This document shows positions 26,905-35,864 of a stretch of 64,000 nucleotides of DNA, piece by piece. The stretch spans positions 1 through 64,000 of the forward strand of contig CALWNP010000008.1 of NCBI GenBank assembly GCA_944382835.1, in the 5' to 3' direction. Under the pieces are notes generated by a model. That model searched no databases. It saw nothing but the letters and a program-made list of their open reading frames with translations, and was not told the DNA's origin. The position numbers and the translations under genes were made by a program. How positions within the stretch are numbered: position 1 is the first letter of the stretch; every line of letters starts with the position of its first letter. The DNA is from an uncultured Gemmiger sp. Its GTDB lineage: Bacteria > Bacillota > Clostridia > Oscillospirales > Ruminococcaceae.

Positions 26905-26943
26905 AAAGGCATTGACGCCTGCAACGGGCGGCAATGCCTTTTT
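26905..26943. terminator. Bidirectional terminator between fcl and sigG
   Basis: AAAGGCATTG (26905-26914) pairs with CAATGCCTTT around a short inner stem (GCC...GGC). A-run and T-run flank it; it serves both convergent genes. Confidence 0.85.
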
Positions 26944-26950
26944 GCTATTT

Positions 26951-27730
26951 TCAGCAGCAGGAGATCTGCTCCTTGATGCGGCAGAGGGCTCCCTTTTCCA
27001 GCCGGCTGACCTGGGCCTGGCTGATCCCGATTTCCCGGGCAACCTGCACCTGGGTCTTTCCGGCCAGATACCGCAGCGAGATGATCTTTTTTTCCCGAGC
27101 GGACAGGGTGCGGACGGTATCGCGGAACATGATGTCACTGATCCAGCTTTCCTCCCCGCTGCCACCTTTGACCTGATCCATGATGGAGATGGCGTCCTCT
27201 CCATCGGAATAGGCCGGTTCATACAGACTGGCCGGCTCCACCACCGATTCCAACGCCATGGCCACATTTTCCGGCGCAGCCCCCACCCGGTCGGCAATCT
27301 CGGTAATCCGGGGTTCCCGGCCGTTTTCTTTTAGCAGTGCCTCCCTGGCCTGCATTGAGTGGTAGGCCAGGTCCCGCACCGACCGGCTGATCCGCACGGC
27401 ATTGTTGTCCCGCAGAAAGCGCCTGATTTCCCCCACGATCATTGGCACACCATAGGTAGAGAACCGGACGTTAAGGTCAGGATCAAAATTGTCGATGGCC
27501 TTGATCAAGCCGATGCATCCCACCTGAAACAGATCGTCCGGGTTCTCGCCCCGGCCGGAGAATTTTTGGACCACACTCAGCACCAGCCTGAGATTGCCCT
27601 GAATCATCTGCTGCCGTGCTTTCTGGTTGCCTGCACGGGCAGCGCGCAGCAGTTCGGTTTTTTGCTTCTCGTTGAGTACGGGCAGTTGTGCGGTGTTCAC
27701 CCCGCAGATCTCCACTTTTCCGGTATACAT
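26951..27730 (-). CDS. sigG: RNA polymerase sporulation sigma factor SigG
   Basis: Late forespore sigma factor. 259 aa starting MYTGKVEICGVNT, the family's conserved N-terminus. Region 2 (NLRLVLSVVQKFSGRGENPDDL, FQVGCIGLIKAIDNFDP) and region 4 (LSAREKKIISLRYLAGKTQVQVA, EIGISQAQVSRLEKGAL) are complete. The ATG at 27730 follows GGGAGGATGG. It sits downstream of spoIIGA-sigE as in Bacillus and Clostridium, but with a plus-strand gene between. Confidence 0.96.
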   Translation of the reverse strand: MYTGKVEICGVNTAQLPVLNEKQKTELLRAARAGNQKARQQMIQGNLRLVLSVVQKFSGRGENPDDLFQVGCIGLIKAIDNFDPDLNVRFSTYGVPMIVGEIRRFLRDNNAVRISRSVRDLAYHSMQAREALLKENGREPRITEIADRVGAAPENVAMALESVVEPASLYEPAYSDGEDAISIMDQVKGGSGEESWISDIMFRDTVRTLSAREKKIISLRYLAGKTQVQVAREIGISQAQVSRLEKGALCRIKEQISCC

Positions 27731-27859
27731 TTTGCCATCCTCCCATCTGTAACAACAGTATGGGCCGGCAAGCTCAGTTGCAGACAGACAGCGTGCTGGT
27801 AAAATCTGCACACTGTATCCCCCACAGGCATAGCATGGCGAAAGGGAGGGATGGTCCTT

Positions 27860-28387
27860 ATGTTAAATGCCATTGAATTTTTTGTTTTGGTCCTGATGGT
27901 GGCCGCTGCCATTGTGGCCGGCATCATCGCCTATCTTCTGCGCCGGGTGGATGCTCCGGTCCCGGGTACCTCGTACTACACCGAAAACAACACCCCCAGA
28001 AACGGCAACACCGCCGGGTTCAGTGTGGACAATTTTCCGTCGGATGAGATCATGATTCCCCAGCAGGGATGGGTGATCAACCGCACCACCGCCCAGATTG
28101 ATTACCTCATTGTGCCCAGCCAGGCTGCCTATCTGCGCATTGCCCAGACCGGGCAGCTTCTGATCCCCGACCTCTACCGGAACCACGAATACCAGAGTAC
28201 CGAGGAGTTTACCATTGATGGGGTCAAGATCACCAAGCGGCAGACCCCGGGGGAACTGGCTCTGGTCACCTGGGAACAGGACGGGTTTGACTATGCCCTG
28301 TATGCCGAGGGCAGCGAAATGAATCTGATCGGCGGCATCCTGGCCAACTTTGTGGCCACCACCCAGTCTAGCGTCTCAGCTTCCTGA
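27860..28387 (+). CDS. Membrane-anchored protein of unknown function, on the opposite strand between sigG and sigE
   Basis: 175 aa. One N-terminal membrane segment (EFFVLVLMVAAAIVAGIIAYLL) and then a mainly outside domain; the region DGVKITKRQTPGELALVTWEQDGFDYALYA faintly recalls DUF4367-type domains of sporulation or anti-sigma proteins. The ATG at 27860 is preceded by GGGAGGG; another ATG 9 nt earlier is too close to that site. Its TGA abuts the sigE stop exactly (TGATCA at 28385-28390). Function unknown; its position suggests a sporulation link. Confidence 0.75.
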   Translation: MLNAIEFFVLVLMVAAAIVAGIIAYLLRRVDAPVPGTSYYTENNTPRNGNTAGFSVDNFPSDEIMIPQQGWVINRTTAQIDYLIVPSQAAYLRIAQTGQLLIPDLYRNHEYQSTEEFTIDGVKITKRQTPGELALVTWEQDGFDYALYAEGSEMNLIGGILANFVATTQSSVSAS

Positions 28388-29101
28388 TCAGACGATGGCC
28401 TCGATGTCCCGACGCAGCCGCTTGATGATTCGTTTTTCCAGGCGGGAGATGTAGCTTTGGGAAATCCCGATGGCGTCGGCCACCTCTTTCTGGGTGTGCT
28501 CCACCCCATCCTTGAGCCCAAAACGCATTTCCATGATCTGTCGTTCCCGCGGGGCCAGCTTCTGGATGGCGCGGTGCAGAGCAGTCCGCTCGGCACCGCG
28601 TTCCAGTTCCTCCCCCACCTGCGCCTGATCGCTGGTCAGCACATCCACCAGCAGCAGCTCGTTGCCGTCGGAGTCGGTGTTCAGCGGCTCGTCGATGCTA
28701 GCATCCTGACGGCGGTTGGAACTCTTGCGCAGGTACATAAGAATCTCGTTCTCGATGCAGCGGCTGGCGTAGGTAGCCAGTTTGATGTTCTTACCCGGTT
28801 CAAAGGTGTTGACCGCCTTGATCAACCCGATGGTGCCAATGGAGATCATGTCCTCCACCCCGGTGTTGGGGGTTTCGAACTTTTTGGCAATGTACACAAC
28901 AAGGCGAAGATTATGTGTGATGAGCAGATCCCGGGCCCCGGGTACTCCGTCAGCCAGTTGGGCAAACACCTGTTTTTCTTCCTGCGGTGTCAGGGGCGGC
29001 GGCAGGGTGTCCGGGCCGTTGATGTAGTGCAGGTCGGGCGCTGCGTTCAACCGCAGCCGCAGGGCCTGGATGATCCGTTCCATACGGTGAATGACCTCCA
29101 T
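28388..29101 (-). CDS. sigE: RNA polymerase sporulation sigma factor SigE
   Basis: Early mother-cell sigma factor, made as a precursor cut by SpoIIGA. 237 aa: a pro-region and N-terminal [19 protein letters not shown], region 2 ([36 protein letters not shown]) and region 4 ([40 protein letters not shown]). It lies 21 bp after spoIIGA. Its stop abuts that of the plus-strand gene. Confidence 0.96.
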   Translation of the reverse strand: MEVIHRMERIIQALRLRLNAAPDLHYINGPDTLPPPLTPQEEKQVFAQLADGVPGARDLLITHNLRLVVYIAKKFETPNTGVEDMISIGTIGLIKAVNTFEPGKNIKLATYASRCIENEILMYLRKSSNRRQDASIDEPLNTDSDGNELLLVDVLTSDQAQVGEELERGAERTALHRAIQKLAPRERQIMEMRFGLKDGVEHTQKEVADAIGISQSYISRLEKRIIKRLRRDIEAIV

Positions 29102-29122
29102 CTTCTCTTCCCCCTTTTTCGC

Positions 29123-29992
29123 TCACAAAAAATCCTGCCCGTACAGTGCCTCATAGGCATTGCTGCCAAAAGCCTGCGGGGAAAACGCCACCGCTGTCCG
29201 TCCCAGTGCCAGCACACCGTTGGCGGTAATCAGTCCGATCCCGCTAACGGCAAAGCCCGGCAGCAATGCTTTCTGGGCCGCTGTGGTACAGGGAATCAGC
29301 CGCAGCCGCATCTGAGGCGGCGGTTCGGTATTCTGCTGCCCGGCAAACCAGGCGTCCAAAAAGCGGCACAACGGTTCCGGCAAGCGGGATTTTGCGCCGG
29401 GATAGCTGATCAGCAACACCGGCAGACAGGTCATGGGATCCTTGAGATGGCAGCCGGTGTCCAGCATGGCCCGCAGACAAACTGCCGTTCCACACAGATC
29501 CACCTCCACGCCAATGGTCTGTGGTCCCTGCTCCGGCCGGTGGGCAATTCGCAGCACCAGTTCCACCCCCAGGCAGCACAGCGCAGAAAGGATCAGCAGA
29601 ACAATGGGCGAAACCCGCAGGTACAGGGCCAGATTGCTTGTCTGGACCAGCGGTGTACCGGTCTTGAAGATCACCAGTACCGCCAGGCCAGCCAGCAGGA
29701 TATTCAGCGCCGTGTACCAGCACACCGCCGCCGCATACCGCCGCAACGGCCTGTGGCCAAAGGCAGCCCAGACAATTCCCATCGCCGTTCCCAGTTTGTA
29801 CAGCAGCTGGACGGGATATGGCAGTTCCGGGGCGAAGAGAATCAGTGAAGAAAGAGCCGCCAGCCCGCTGGCCATTACCATCCGCCCAAACCGTCCCCGC
29901 TGGGCACTGAGGATTCCGCTGGCCGTGAGCAGAAAATAGGCCACAAGAAAATTGACCAGCAACAGCACATCCAGATAAATGACCGTTTTCAA
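29123..29992 (-). CDS. spoIIGA: Sigma-E processing peptidase SpoIIGA
   Basis: Membrane aspartic protease that activates pro-sigma-E. 289 aa: five or so N-terminal membrane segments beginning TVIYLDVLLLVNFLVAYFLLTASG, then a cytoplasmic domain with the catalytic DTG (RAMLDTGCHLKDP). The start is a TTG with GGGGGAGAGG about 6-8 nt upstream. First gene of spoIIGA-sigE. Confidence 0.94.
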   Translation of the reverse strand: MKTVIYLDVLLLVNFLVAYFLLTASGILSAQRGRFGRMVMASGLAALSSLILFAPELPYPVQLLYKLGTAMGIVWAAFGHRPLRRYAAAVCWYTALNILLAGLAVLVIFKTGTPLVQTSNLALYLRVSPIVLLILSALCCLGVELVLRIAHRPEQGPQTIGVEVDLCGTAVCLRAMLDTGCHLKDPMTCLPVLLISYPGAKSRLPEPLCRFLDAWFAGQQNTEPPPQMRLRLIPCTTAAQKALLPGFAVSGIGLITANGVLALGRTAVAFSPQAFGSNAYEALYGQDFL

Positions 29993-30097
29993 GGCCTCTC
30001 CCCCTCGTCCCTTTTCCCCGGCTGAAACCTATTTCAGTGTATGCCTGCCACACCGAGAAAATGCAGGAAACGCCGTTCCCCCACAAAGAGACAAAAA

Positions 30098-30133
30098 TAC
30101 CCCGCCGGGGGAATTTTCCGCTCCGACGGGGTA
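30098..30133 (-). terminator. Terminator of the radical SAM gene
   Basis: On the minus strand TACCCCG pairs with CGGGGTA and is followed by TTTTTGTCTC; the loop holds a second GC-rich pairing (CGG with CCG around 22 nt). Confidence 0.75.
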
Positions 30134-30156
30134 GTAAGACAAAATGGTGATAAAGA

Positions 30157-31584
30157 TCAGGAGTTGCATCCAGCGCAATGGGCGCAGGCAGACGATGCAC
30201 AGCCGGGATGTTCCTCGCTCCACAGCCGGTCAGCCGTGGCAGTCCACTGATCCGCGTAGGGCTTGCAGCGGCGATAGACATCGCTGGTGGATTCCGGGCG
30301 CTGCAGATCGGTGCTGCGGGCGCCGCTGCGGCTGACCATGCCGCCCAGCAATTCGGGGTTTTCCAGCATGGGGCAGGGGCGCAGCTGGTTGTCGTTGAAG
30401 GGCTGACCCTTGTAGTATTCCTTGAACAGCGGCTGCTGCAGGCACTCCAGCAGGCTCTTGTCGTGGATGTTGGCGTTGGAGTAATGGATGAAAACACAGG
30501 GCTCCACATCGCCGTTGGGGTTGATGTGGGCATATTCCCGGCCGCCGGCGATGCAGCCATTGATATACTCGCCATCGTTCTGGAAGTCGATGCAGAAGAT
30601 CTCCTTGCCACCGGTCAGGCCGCGGATCTCCCGCACACGGTGGACCATGTACTCCCGCTGCTCATGATTGAGCATCAGGTCCACATTGGCACCATCCCCG
30701 ATGGGCATGTAGTGGAAGTACCAGTTGAAGCGGACGCCATGGGAGATCAGCATATCGATGAAGGCATCGCTGGTCACCGTCTTGTAGTTGGCGCTGGTGT
30801 AGCAGATGGAGGTGCCGTACAGCAGGCCATACTCATGCATCAGATCCATGGCGTGCATAACTTTTTCGTAGACGCCCTGGCCACGGCGGCCGTCATTGGT
30901 CTCCTCAAAGCCTTCCACGCTGATATAGAAGGCCATGTTGCCCACCCGCTGGACATCCTTGCAGAACTGCTCGTCAATAAGAGTGCCGTTGGTGAACAGA
31001 TGGAAGACCGAGGACTGATGCTTTTCGGCCAGTTTCAGAATGTCGTTTTTGCGGCACATCGGCTCACCGCCGGTGAGCATATACCAGTGAATGCCCAGCT
31101 CCTCGCCTTCGGTGACAATCTTTTCCATATCTTCATAGGAAAGGTTCAGCTTGTTGCCGTATTCAGCAGCCCAGCAGCCGGTGCAATGCAGGTTGCAGGC
31201 CGAGGTGGGGTCAAACAACAGAATCCAGGGCATGTTGCACTGGTATTTCTCCCGCAGTTCCTGGGCCAGATTATAGCCGGTAAACATCCCCTCATACACC
31301 AGGTTCAGGGCGTTCATCTTGAGGATGTGGGGATCAATCTCGTTGATGGCATGGTACGCAAACTGCATCCATTTGCCGTTGGGGTCCGAAACAAACTTGC
31401 GGGCAGCCTCAAACGCCTCGGCTGGATAGCGTTTTTGCAGAAGCGGCTGGGCCAGATTGATGAGATTGAGAGCGTTTTCCGAAAGCGCCTCCACACCCTT
31501 TCCACGCACAGCCTTGATCGCAGCATCGATCGCGGCACCGAATGCCGCACGCTCTGCTGCATGGACAATTTTGTTGGTCGGCAT
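30157..31584 (-). CDS. Radical SAM/SPASM-like enzyme of unknown substrate
   Basis: 475 aa. Helical N-terminal 115 residues, then C130-x3-C134-x2-C137 (SACNLHCTGCW), GGEP at 172-175, and a C-terminal region with many cysteines (C344, C363, C404, C440 and the tail C462, C467, C470, C473) likely to hold auxiliary iron-sulfur clusters. AGGAGAG precedes the ATG. It faces a TetR regulator across a 283-bp region. A cysteine-poor relative is encoded at 32508-33443. Possible roles are peptide or lipid modification; none can be proven here. Confidence 0.85.
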   Translation of the reverse strand: MPTNKIVHAAERAAFGAAIDAAIKAVRGKGVEALSENALNLINLAQPLLQKRYPAEAFEAARKFVSDPNGKWMQFAYHAINEIDPHILKMNALNLVYEGMFTGYNLAQELREKYQCNMPWILLFDPTSACNLHCTGCWAAEYGNKLNLSYEDMEKIVTEGEELGIHWYMLTGGEPMCRKNDILKLAEKHQSSVFHLFTNGTLIDEQFCKDVQRVGNMAFYISVEGFEETNDGRRGQGVYEKVMHAMDLMHEYGLLYGTSICYTSANYKTVTSDAFIDMLISHGVRFNWYFHYMPIGDGANVDLMLNHEQREYMVHRVREIRGLTGGKEIFCIDFQNDGEYINGCIAGGREYAHINPNGDVEPCVFIHYSNANIHDKSLLECLQQPLFKEYYKGQPFNDNQLRPCPMLENPELLGGMVSRSGARSTDLQRPESTSDVYRRCKPYADQWTATADRLWSEEHPGCASSACAHCAGCNS

Positions 31585-31696
31585 AATTTTCTCTCCTTTT
31601 CTCTCCGCAGGCGGTGGCCTGCCAGACCCTGGTCTGACAGATCATCACTCATCGGTACAGCGTAATTGTAACCCCTTTTTCGACAAAATGTACATA

Positions 31697-31723
31697 GACA
31701 AAACTGGTTTTTTGTCCAGTTTT
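31697..31723. promoter_or_regulatory. Overlapping inverted repeats, candidate TetR operator
   Basis: Two perfect inverted repeats overlap: GACAAAA (31697-31703) with TTTTGTC (31710-31716), and AAAACTGG (31700-31707) with CCAGTTTT (31716-31723). Position in the divergent region next to a tetR gene is where such a repressor would bind both promoters. Confidence 0.5.
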
Positions 31724-31811
31724 CCCATAGAAGCCATTCCATCCAAGTCAGTATACCTAGAAAACCACAAAAAAATTGTTGGATCCGCTTTCTGTACACC
31801 GGGCAGAAATA

Positions 31812-31820
31812 TGATATAAT
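31812..31820 (+). promoter_or_regulatory. Extended -10 promoter of the tetR gene
   Basis: TGATATAAT (TGn plus TATAAT), 48 nt before the TetR start. Confidence 0.6.
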
Positions 31821-31867
31821 ATTATTATGTCCGTCTGATCCACCCCATAGCAAGGAGTTTCCCGCCG

Positions 31868-32446
31868 ATGCCTCGTTCCAACAAAACCAAACAGCTTTTG
31901 GCCCAAAGCTTGAAAGAATTGATGGAGACTACTCCACTTGAAAAGATTTCAGTCAATGACATCGTGGAGCATGCCGGCGTCGGACGCAATACATTCTACT
32001 ATCATTTTCAGGACAAATATGACCTGGTGAACTGGTATTTTCAGATCGGAGCCACCCACTTTCTGGTGGAACGTGCCAGCTACGCCAACTGGCAATCGGT
32101 GCTGGCGGGTATCGAGGGATATTTCCGGGAAAATAAAGCCTTTTACTCCAATGCCCTGCAGTACACCGGACAGAACAGTCTGCAGGAATACATCTACAAT
32201 TTTATCAAAACCTTCCTGCTCCAACGTCTGAAGGAACGCTGCCCCGGCATGGAGGAAGCCGAAACCCGATTTATTGTGAATTTCATTGCAGGCGGTGTAG
32301 TGAGCGTCATCGGCACCTGGGTCAAGGAAGGCATGCCCGACCGGGACGAGGAACGCAATGCCGATGTATTGGCACTGCGCAGCGGAGATCTGATGCGGAT
32401 TTTGTTGGATGATACCACCTATGGACAGGTTTTGTCCGTTTTATGA
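31868..32446 (+). CDS. TetR/AcrR family regulator
   Basis: 192 aa. The N-terminal HTH (KISVNDIVEHAGVGRNTFYYHFQDKYDLVNWYF) is typical, and the C-terminal part (VLAGIEGYFRENKAFYSNALQYTGQNSLQEYIYNF) resembles the TetR_C_8/DhaS-type ligand domain. Flanked on both sides by minus-strand genes that look homologous to each other, it is a good candidate for their common regulator. Confidence 0.92.
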   Translation: MPRSNKTKQLLAQSLKELMETTPLEKISVNDIVEHAGVGRNTFYYHFQDKYDLVNWYFQIGATHFLVERASYANWQSVLAGIEGYFRENKAFYSNALQYTGQNSLQEYIYNFIKTFLLQRLKERCPGMEEAETRFIVNFIAGGVVSVIGTWVKEGMPDRDEERNADVLALRSGDLMRILLDDTTYGQVLSVL

Positions 32447-32448
32447 AG

Positions 32449-32498
32449 AAAAACACCCCCGCGGCAAGCGCAGATTGCGCTGCTGCGAGGGTGTTTTT
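32449..32498. terminator. Bidirectional terminator between tetR and the cysteine-less radical SAM relative
   Basis: AAAAACACCC (32449-32458) pairs with GGGTGTTTTT (32489-32498); the inner arms AGCGCA/TGCGCT extend the stem. Confidence 0.85.
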
Positions 32499-32507
32499 GT
32501 GTCTGTT

Positions 32508-33443
32508 TCAGATCTGCAGCGGAAAGGCTGCGCCGTGAAGGGCTGTTCCATCCACCACAGCCTGGGAGCAGATGGTGCGGTTGATGGCTGCCACATCCCC
32601 ATCCCAGTCCAGCACCAGCAGGCGGTGCCGCTGCTCTCCCCTGCTGCGGACCAGATTTTGTCGCAGTGTTTGAGAAAGTTGTTCCCCCTGCCCGGGGCGG
32701 CGGGCATACAGGCAAAACAGGGTGTTCTCCGAAGCAAGATTCAGCCAGTCGGGGTCCAGTGCCTTGTCAAAGGTACCATCCTCCATCAGCACAACCAGGC
32801 CATACAGCATCCGGTTTTCCTGCAGCTGCTGGACCGCCTGACGCGCCATATCCGAAAAGGCCGGGCCCGGCAGAAGAATCCCCACCGCCAGGTTCCGGCA
32901 GCGGGAAAGAGCCGCCACCGTCTGGTAATCCAGCCGCTCGGGATCGGTCAGCAAGACAAACGCGCTGTACGGATGCTCAAAGGCCAGGTCCAGAATCCGG
33001 TCCAAGGGGGTATCCGGTTCCAGATACAAAACCCAGGCAAACCGCTCCTCTTCCTCTGCCCGGGTCACGGCCTGAGGCAATTCGGGATCGGCACAATTTC
33101 CCACCCGCAGCCAGGACACCGGCTGGCCGGTGTCCGCAGCCTGCGCTTTGGCGCGGGTGCCACCGAACAGCATCCCGCCCAGCACAAAATTGATCCCCCA
33201 GGTACAGAGGATTTCCTCCTCCACTTGGTCCACCAAGCGGCAGATCAGGCTGTAATAGAGGGTATCCGTCTGTTCCAGCGTTTTTTGAGCGTCGGTGAAA
33301 AAGCGCTTGATCTTGGGCTGCTGTACCAGCATCTGACACATATCCACATAGTTGCGCAGCTGCCGGAACCCGTCGCGGCGGATGTCCGCCACCGCGCGAT
33401 GGGCCAATGTCATCGCAAACCCCCGGGAACTTTTATAATCCAT
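32508..33443 (-). CDS. Protein resembling a radical SAM enzyme without the cluster-binding cysteines
   Basis: 311 aa. No named domain was recognised, but by eye residues 70-310 follow the radical SAM protein at 30157-31584 in order: GINFVLGGMLFGG vs LNLVYEGMFTGY, PVSWLRVG vs MPWILLFD, AWVLYLEPD vs HWYMLTGGEP, EHPYSAFVLLTDPERLD vs KHQSSVFHLFTNGTLID, SRCRNLAVGI vs QRVGNMAFYI, MLYG vs LLYG, LDW...INR vs IDF...ING. The CxxxCxxC segment is replaced by VGNCADPELPQ, so it should not hold the cluster. ATG at 33443 after GGAAAGGG. Possibly a pseudoenzyme partner. Confidence 0.6.
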   Translation of the reverse strand: MDYKSSRGFAMTLAHRAVADIRRDGFRQLRNYVDMCQMLVQQPKIKRFFTDAQKTLEQTDTLYYSLICRLVDQVEEEILCTWGINFVLGGMLFGGTRAKAQAADTGQPVSWLRVGNCADPELPQAVTRAEEEERFAWVLYLEPDTPLDRILDLAFEHPYSAFVLLTDPERLDYQTVAALSRCRNLAVGILLPGPAFSDMARQAVQQLQENRMLYGLVVLMEDGTFDKALDPDWLNLASENTLFCLYARRPGQGEQLSQTLRQNLVRSRGEQRHRLLVLDWDGDVAAINRTICSQAVVDGTALHGAAFPLQI

Positions 33444-33471
33444 CAAAATCCCTTTCCTTGTTTTTGTGGTT

Positions 33472-35847
33472 TCATTTCAGTTCCACAACGGTGACGCCGG
33501 TTTCGCCCTCACCATAACGGCCCAGACGGAAAGACTTTACCCCCCGATGGGTGCGAAGATGTTTCTGGATGGCGTTGCGCAGTGCGCCGGTACCCTTGCC
33601 ATGGATGATGTAGACGGTCTGCTGACCGCGCAGGATCGCATTGTCCAGGAACTTGTCGGTCTCGGCCAGCGCTTCCTCCACGGTATAACCCAGCAGATTC
33701 AGCTCCATGCTGGCCTTGCGGTCATGGTCCAGCTGAACCCGGGTCTGGGCACGGGGCGGCTGACGTTTGGGGGCCTTTTCCATCTTATCCGGCGCGCGAA
33801 GCCCCTTGAGAGGGACCTTGGTCTTGAGGATTCCGGCGCGCACCTCCACCATGCCATCCCGGTCGGGGCGTGCGGTCACGGTGGCGAGCTGGTTCAGTTC
33901 GGCGATCACCACCTCCTGACCAATCCGGACCTCCTTGAGGGGAACATATTCCTTGACCGGGTTGTGTACCACCTCAGTCTTGTTCAGCAGCCGCTCGGTA
34001 TCCTTGCGGGCAATTTCCCGGGCACGGATAGCCCGCTGGGCGGCGCTGATCTTTTCATCTTTTTGGATACGGCGCAGCTCATCGGTCAGAGCATAGGCCT
34101 CATTCTGCACCTGCTGCATCATCTCATGGGCTTTGCGGCGGGCCGCTTCCAGCTCCTCCTCGCCCTTATGGATCAGCTCATCCCGCTTTTTCTCGGCGCT
34201 TTCCAGGGCGTGCTGTGCCTCGTACCGGGCACGCTCGGCGTCGTCCTGGGCGGCTTTGAGCTGCAGTTTCAGATCATCCAACTGGGCCAGCACGCTGTCC
34301 AGGCGCTTGTCATCGTTGGACATGTGATTGCGCGCAGCATCAATTACCTCGGCAGGGATTCCCAGCTTGGCGCTGATCAAAAAGGCGTTGGACTTGCCCG
34401 GGACGCCCACACTGAGCTTGTAGGTGGGCATCAGGCTCTCCACGTCAAACTCACAGCTGGCATTGACCACACCGGGGGTTTCCAGGGCGTAGACCTTCAG
34501 CTCGGCATAGTGGGTGGTGGCCATGAGCAGGGTGCCCTGATGGCGCAGCTTTTCCAGAATGCTCACTGCCAGTGCCGCGCCCTCGGCGGGGTCTGTACCG
34601 GCGCCCAGCTCGTCCAGCAGGGTCAGGGTATCGGGGCCGGCCAGCTCCAGAATGCCGGTGATCCGCTTCATGTGGCCGGAGAAGGTGGACAGGCTCTGCT
34701 CGATGCTCTGCTCATCCCCGATGTCCACCAGGTATTCCTCAAAATGGCAGACAGTGCTGCTCTCGTGGGCCGGGATCAGGAATCCGTGCTGCGCCATGGC
34801 GTTGAGCAGACCGGCGGTTTTCAGGCTGACGGTCTTGCCGCCGGTGTTGGGGCCGGTGATCACCAGGGTGTCGTAGTCCTCCCCCAGGGTGATGTCCACC
34901 GGGACCACCTTTTTCTTGTCGATCAAGGGGTGACGGGCTTTTTTAAGGGAGAAGCTGCACCGGTCATTGACCTGCGGCATAAAGGCATCCTGCTCGATGG
35001 CAAGGCGGGCCTTGGCCAGCAGCAGATCAATCTGCAGCATGGCCTCGTAGCTGTAAGTAAACTGGGGTTCCAGCGAGGCCACCTGGCCCGAGAACGCCGA
35101 GAGAATCCGGGTGATCTCCTCCTGTTCCTGGGCACGTAGCTGCATGATGCGGGCGTTGGCCTCCACCACGGCGGTGGGTTCCACAAAGAGGGTGGCACCG
35201 CTGGAAGAGACATCGTGGATGACGCCGCCCACTTCGCCCCGGAACTCGGCGCGCACCGGCACAACATACCGGCCGTTGCGCAGCGAAACCACCGCATCCT
35301 GCAGGAATTTGTTGGTGGTGGAATTTTTGATGATGGCATCCAGCTTGGTGCGGATGGAATCTTCGGTGGCACGGATCCGGCGACGCAGATCATGCAGGGT
35401 GACACTGGCGGTGTCGGCCATCTCTTCGGCAGAGAGAATGCTGTCGGAGATTTGCTTTTCCAGCTCCGGCTGGGGGTTGAGGGCAAAGAACAGATCATCG
35501 GTGGGCAGCATCTCGTGGTCGGTCAGGCCGTACCACTGGTGCAAGCCCGCGAAATTGCGCAGGGTGGCGGCGATCTCCAGCAGTTCCCCCATCGAGAGGA
35601 TGCCGCCCTTGGCCGCATGGGCCACAATCCGGCGCACCCCCGACACGCTGCCGAAGCGGGGGCTGCCGTTTTTGATCAACAGGGTGTTGATGGCGTTGGT
35701 CTGGGCCAGGGCATACCGCTCCTCCTCGGTGGTGGGGCAGGGCTGGATGGCCTGCATCATCTCCTTGGTTTCGGGGCAGGCACACAGCTGCACCGCGCGG
35801 GCAATGATCTTGTCCAGTTCCAGGGTAGTTTGATAGGAACAATCCAT
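33472..35847 (-). CDS. mutS2: Endonuclease MutS2
   Basis: 791 aa. MutS core and clamp, Walker A TGPNTGGKT at 331-339, ABC signature area STFSGHMKRI and Walker B LTLLDELGAGTDP, a long coiled coil near 530-630, and a C-terminal Smr nuclease domain (LNLLGYTVEEALAETDKFL, IIHGKGTGALR). Acts in ribosome rescue and limits recombination in other bacteria. The ATG at 35847 matches the family start (AAGGAG 13 nt upstream); an ORF extension of 77 codons lacks similarity. Follows recO by 17 bp. Confidence 0.95.
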   Translation of the reverse strand: MDCSYQTTLELDKIIARAVQLCACPETKEMMQAIQPCPTTEEERYALAQTNAINTLLIKNGSPRFGSVSGVRRIVAHAAKGGILSMGELLEIAATLRNFAGLHQWYGLTDHEMLPTDDLFFALNPQPELEKQISDSILSAEEMADTASVTLHDLRRRIRATEDSIRTKLDAIIKNSTTNKFLQDAVVSLRNGRYVVPVRAEFRGEVGGVIHDVSSSGATLFVEPTAVVEANARIMQLRAQEQEEITRILSAFSGQVASLEPQFTYSYEAMLQIDLLLAKARLAIEQDAFMPQVNDRCSFSLKKARHPLIDKKKVVPVDITLGEDYDTLVITGPNTGGKTVSLKTAGLLNAMAQHGFLIPAHESSTVCHFEEYLVDIGDEQSIEQSLSTFSGHMKRITGILELAGPDTLTLLDELGAGTDPAEGAALAVSILEKLRHQGTLLMATTHYAELKVYALETPGVVNASCEFDVESLMPTYKLSVGVPGKSNAFLISAKLGIPAEVIDAARNHMSNDDKRLDSVLAQLDDLKLQLKAAQDDAERARYEAQHALESAEKKRDELIHKGEEELEAARRKAHEMMQQVQNEAYALTDELRRIQKDEKISAAQRAIRAREIARKDTERLLNKTEVVHNPVKEYVPLKEVRIGQEVVIAELNQLATVTARPDRDGMVEVRAGILKTKVPLKGLRAPDKMEKAPKRQPPRAQTRVQLDHDRKASMELNLLGYTVEEALAETDKFLDNAILRGQQTVYIIHGKGTGALRNAIQKHLRTHRGVKSFRLGRYGEGETGVTVVELK

Positions 35848-35864
35848 ATGGTTTTTGTGTCTCC

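Larger units (their letters stand above)
31585..31867. other. Divergent regulatory region between the radical SAM and TetR genes
   Basis: 283 bp. It holds CAGACC-CT-GGTCTG (31624-31637) in the radical SAM leader, a TTCGACA (31679-31685) resembling a Spo0A box, overlapping inverted repeats at 31697-31723, and an extended -10 for tetR at 31812-31820. No coding potential was seen. Confidence 0.5.

Noticed and set aside
25753..27297. Minus-strand open reading frame spanning fcl and part of sigG
   Set aside because: Antisense to fcl and out of frame with sigG, both well supported.
31679..31685. Spo0A box (TTCGACA) as a firm regulatory site
   Set aside because: A single 7-bp match occurs by chance every few kb and no suitably spaced promoter was found, so it is only mentioned with the nearby repeats.
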